The notes under the pieces were generated by a model. The model was given only the letters and a program-made list of their open reading frames with translations, made no database searches and had not been told where the DNA came from. Source: Scalindua_A sp046757465 (GTDB lineage: Bacteria; Planctomycetota; Brocadiia; Brocadiales; Scalinduaceae). Taken from it: a stretch of 64,000 nt of DNA. Positions 61,560-64,000 of the stretch are shown here, piece by piece. The stretch spans positions 1 through 64,000 of the forward strand of contig JBHHYH010000007.1 in the NCBI GenBank assembly GCA_046757465.1, read 5' to 3'. Numbering within the stretch: the stretch's first letter is position 1; every line of letters begins with the position of its first letter. The translations under genes and the position numbers were made by a program.

Positions 61560-61735
61560 GGGTAAAGGTTAAGAAGTTCACCCTGGCGAATCCCACTAAG
61601 GTGGACGAGGACGCTGCCAAAGGCATGACAAGTATGGTAGTTGGGTTAAGGTAATGAATATCGAACAAAGAATTTCGAAGGTACTCAATCTTTATTCATA
61701 ATTTATCATTCATTATTCGATATTCGGTAAAGAAA
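61560..61735. repeat. Composite intergenic repeats
   Basis: GTAGTTGGGTTAAGGTAATG (61637-61656) is the same as a sequence near 48865-48889, apart from a missing five-base unit. GAATATCGAA (61656-61665) is exactly inverted as TTCGATATTC (61716-61725). No gene is seen in these 200 bases. Confidence 0.5.
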
Positions 61736-61741
61736 AGCCAA

Positions 61742-62116
61742 CTACTTGGCCTTTTCAACATACCTCATCCTCAAATCATAGAGCAGGGTATCTAAATATT
61801 TCATTTCATCATCCGTGAGATTTCCTTTGGTTTTATCTTTAATTATTTGCAGTGTATCAAGTGTGAATTTTGCCTGATCAAGATCTAGTTCTTTTTTCTT
61901 ATTAAATGGGCTTTCCATTTCTCCTAAATTAATTAATGTTTGTGTGGCAAGACTTGATATAAACAGATTGAAACTTGCTTCAGGGATTTCTTGCTTAGTT
62001 TTTTGCGTCGGCTGTTTTCCAGTATCCTCTTTTTTTTCTTCCTGGATATGTTTTTTCCATTCTTCATCAACAGTTTTTTCTGGACTGTTCTTTTTTTTCT
62101 TTTCCTCTTCGCCCAT
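61742..62116 (-). CDS. DUF1844 family protein
   Basis: 124 residues. A lysine/glutamate-rich N-terminal half is followed by the DUF1844 helices: ASFNLFISSLATQTLINLGEMESPFNKKKELDLDQAKFTLDTLQIIKDKTKGNLTDDEMKYLDTLLYDLRMRYVEK. Function is unknown. It follows pyrG on the same strand by about 40 bases. Confidence 0.85.
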   Translation of the reverse strand: MGEEEKKKKNSPEKTVDEEWKKHIQEEKKEDTGKQPTQKTKQEIPEASFNLFISSLATQTLINLGEMESPFNKKKELDLDQAKFTLDTLQIIKDKTKGNLTDDEMKYLDTLLYDLRMRYVEKAK

Positions 62117-62157
62117 TTTATACTTCCTTTAAGATTTATTAGAAATTCTACAACGTA

Positions 62158-63759
62158 TCATTTGCAAACATTCAACGTAGCTTTAATAAATTCTTTAAAA
62201 AGTGGATGAGGATTGGTTGGTTTAGATTTAAATTCAGGGTGGAATTGCACTGCTACAAACCACGGATGGTCTTTCAGTTCGATTATCTCAACTAATTCAT
62301 TATCCAATGTAAAACCACCGAAGACAATCCCTTTAGATGCAAAAATATCTTTATATTTATTGTTAAATTCATATCTATGCCTGTGTCGTTCAGAAATCAA
62401 CTCCTGACCGTAGCATTTATAAGAGATCGTGTTTGTCTTAAGTCTGCACGGTTGTGCGCCCAACCTCATAGTACCGCCTTTATTCACAATATTTTTTTGC
62501 TCTTCTAATAAACATATAACCTGGTGCGGTGTATTAGCATCAAACTCTGTACTATTTGCATCCTTCAAATTACATACGTTTCGCGCAAATTCTATAGTGG
62601 CACAGTGCATTCCCAGGCATAATCCAAGATATGGGATTTTTTTTTCTCTTGCGTATCTTACTGCCTCTATCTTTCCTTCAATACCTCTTTCCCCAAATCC
62701 TCCGGGTATTAAGATTCCCTTGCATCCTTTGAGGTGTTTCTCTGCACCGTCTTTCTCTATGTCTTCTGATTCTATTCTTCTCTCTTTTACTTCTGCAGAA
62801 TTACCAATACCTCCGTGTGTTAAGGCCTCGTAAATCGATTCGTAAGCGGATTGAAGTCCAATATATTTTCCGACTATGGCAATTTCAGTGACCTTCTGCG
62901 GGTTTTTTAGCGTGTCCAGCATTTTGGTCCATTTGGTGAGAGTATTTCCATTTGTCTTTAGATGAAGTTTCTTTAATATTATTTTATCGAGTCCCTGTTC
63001 AACAAGTAGCAGAGGTATCTCATAAAGGTAAGGTTTTACATCCTTTTCTTCTATTATTGATTCTCTGTCTACATTACAGAAGAGAGATAATTTCTCTTTT
63101 ATGTCGGTTGAAAGTGATTTCTCTGTTCTGCATATCAGTATATCGGGCTCTATCCCGGCCTGGCGTAACATACCAACACTGTGCTGTGTAGGCTTTGTTT
63201 TTATCTCATCTGCCGCTCGAAGATATGGTATAAGTGTTAAGTGTATGTACAGGACATTCTCTCTGCCTATTTCCCGACCAAATTGCCTGATAGCTTCTAG
63301 AAATGGTTGACTTTCAATGTCGCCGATTATTCCTCCAATTTCAGAAATTACTACATCTGTATCCGGATTTACTAATTTCCTTATACTGTCTTTTATCTCA
63401 TTTGTTATATGAGGTATTACCTGTATCGTCTTACCTAAATATTTTCCCTGGCGCTCCTTTGTTATTACTGAGTAATAAATTGAGCCTGTGGTAAAGTTAC
63501 AATCTTTGTTCGTAACTGCGTTTGTAAACCTTTCGTAATGGCCCAGGTCAAGATCTGCCTCCGCACCATCTTCAGTGACATAAATTTCACCATGCTCAAA
63601 TGGGCTCATTGTACCAGGATCAACATTAACATAAGGGTCGAATTTCTGCAGGCTTATACGGAGGCCGTGGCTTTCCAGAAGCATACCAATCGATGACGCA
63701 TTTAAACCCTTACCGAGTGAAGAAACAACACCACCTGTGACGAATATGTGCTTTGCCAT
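62158..63759 (-). CDS. pyrG: CTP synthase
   Basis: UTP to CTP, 533 residues from the ATG at 63759. The synthase part opens AKHIFVTGGVVSSLGKGL, with DPYVNVDPGTMSPFEHGEIYVTEDGAEADLDLGHYERF. The glutaminase part shows GILIPGGFGERG, the catalytic Cys in YLGLCLGMH and the His in VQFHPEFKSKP. Twenty more codons upstream are in frame (63819), but they overlap kdsB. An AGAGG precedes the chosen start. Confidence 0.97.
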   Translation of the reverse strand: MAKHIFVTGGVVSSLGKGLNASSIGMLLESHGLRISLQKFDPYVNVDPGTMSPFEHGEIYVTEDGAEADLDLGHYERFTNAVTNKDCNFTTGSIYYSVITKERQGKYLGKTIQVIPHITNEIKDSIRKLVNPDTDVVISEIGGIIGDIESQPFLEAIRQFGREIGRENVLYIHLTLIPYLRAADEIKTKPTQHSVGMLRQAGIEPDILICRTEKSLSTDIKEKLSLFCNVDRESIIEEKDVKPYLYEIPLLLVEQGLDKIILKKLHLKTNGNTLTKWTKMLDTLKNPQKVTEIAIVGKYIGLQSAYESIYEALTHGGIGNSAEVKERRIESEDIEKDGAEKHLKGCKGILIPGGFGERGIEGKIEAVRYAREKKIPYLGLCLGMHCATIEFARNVCNLKDANSTEFDANTPHQVICLLEEQKNIVNKGGTMRLGAQPCRLKTNTISYKCYGQELISERHRHRYEFNNKYKDIFASKGIVFGGFTLDNELVEIIELKDHPWFVAVQFHPEFKSKPTNPHPLFKEFIKATLNVCK

Positions 63760-63775
63760 ACCCAAAAAACCTCTT

Positions 63776-64000
63776 TTAATTTTTGATGCGATATTTAGCC
63801 AGGAATCTTTCAAAATCATCAGGCGTATCTACACCTTCGCATACATAGGGTGTGATAACAACCTTGATTTTGTACCCATTTGAAAGAATCCTGAGTTGTT
63901 CCAGTTTTTCTGCCTCTTCTATCGTTGGTACGGGGAGATTAGAAAAGGCTAGTAAAAAGTCCTTGCGGTATATATATATACCGAGGTGTCTTAAGAGTGA
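63776..64000 (-). CDS. kdsB: 3-deoxy-manno-octulosonate cytidylyltransferase (5' end outside the window)
   Basis: Only the last 74 codons are in the window. They read RHLGIYIYRKDFLLAFSNL, then EEAEKLEQLRILSNGYKIKVV and GVDTPDDFERF, the C-terminal signature of KdsB, which activates KDO for LPS core assembly. It uses CTP, made by the following gene pyrG. The stop is 16 bases before the pyrG ATG. Confidence 0.92.
   Translation of the reverse strand, partial: SLLRHLGIYIYRKDFLLAFSNLPVPTIEEAEKLEQLRILSNGYKIKVVITPYVCEGVDTPDDFERFLAKYRIKN

Noticed and set aside
1..64000. CRISPR array, rRNA or tRNA genes
   Set aside because: No regularly spaced direct repeats and no rRNA or cloverleaf-like sequence were noticed by eye; a tRNA or Rfam scan would settle this.

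Overview
The window is AT-rich chromosomal DNA from a Gram-negative, c-type-cytochrome-rich bacterium. LPS genes (kdsB, an lptE-like lipoprotein), TolC, lipoproteins and a cytochrome joining a NapC-type tetrahaem head to a hydroxylamine-oxidoreductase-like part all fit an anammox planctomycete (Brocadiales, Scalindua-like). That placement is inference from gene content. No rRNA, tRNA or CRISPR array was seen.

Layout. 1-5.6 kb: end of the multihaem cytochrome, a strong terminator, malate dehydrogenase and a complete succinate dehydrogenase operon. 5.6-6.9 kb: remains of a frameshifted gene. 7.8-13.1 kb: signalling block (methyl-accepting protein, CheW, small protein, diguanylate cyclase, response regulator). 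13.2-18.2 kb: small lipoproteins, a cyclase-family hydrolase, a cupin lipoprotein, surE, cdd and purine nucleoside phosphorylase. 18.4-30.3 kb: housekeeping genes (purA, uppS, cdsA, phoH-ybeY-recO, a TPR protein, lptE, folP, cdaA-ybbR, pdxJ, dapA, folE), followed by tolC.

32.2-35.2 kb: a compact sulfur-carrier cluster (tusA, moeB, dsrE, tusC/dsrF, tusB/dsrH, second tusA, GcvH-like protein). 35.4-37.3 kb: a divergent SelO-like protein. 38.3-47.5 kb: a propionate/methylcitrate set (prpD, prpB, citrate/methylcitrate synthase) split by an AT-rich restriction-modification island with a pseudogene. 47.5-51.2 kb: a cysteine desulfurase homologue without the PLP lysine, and a PcrA/UvrD helicase. 51.4-53.0 kb: toxin-antitoxin-like genes, including a 59-residue antitoxin. 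53-64 kb: exported methyltransferase homologue, PEGA lipoprotein, decayed phosphodiesterase, eukaryote-type guaB, priA, amidase, NCS2 permease, a pair of half-ferritins, DUF1844 protein, pyrG and the end of kdsB.

The most striking feature is the number of short palindromic repeats, several of them inside reading frames. A 110-bp element with 13-bp terminal inverted repeats and a TTTA target duplication sits in frame just after the dapA start codon. A GC-rich palindromic family interrupts folP, the purine nucleoside phosphorylase and the cupin gene, and recurs between genes. One small element encodes the same peptide in sdhA and in the chemoreceptor. A separate C/G-run hairpin lies in the lptE leader. 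Together these suggest mobile palindromes that survive in genes when they insert in frame.
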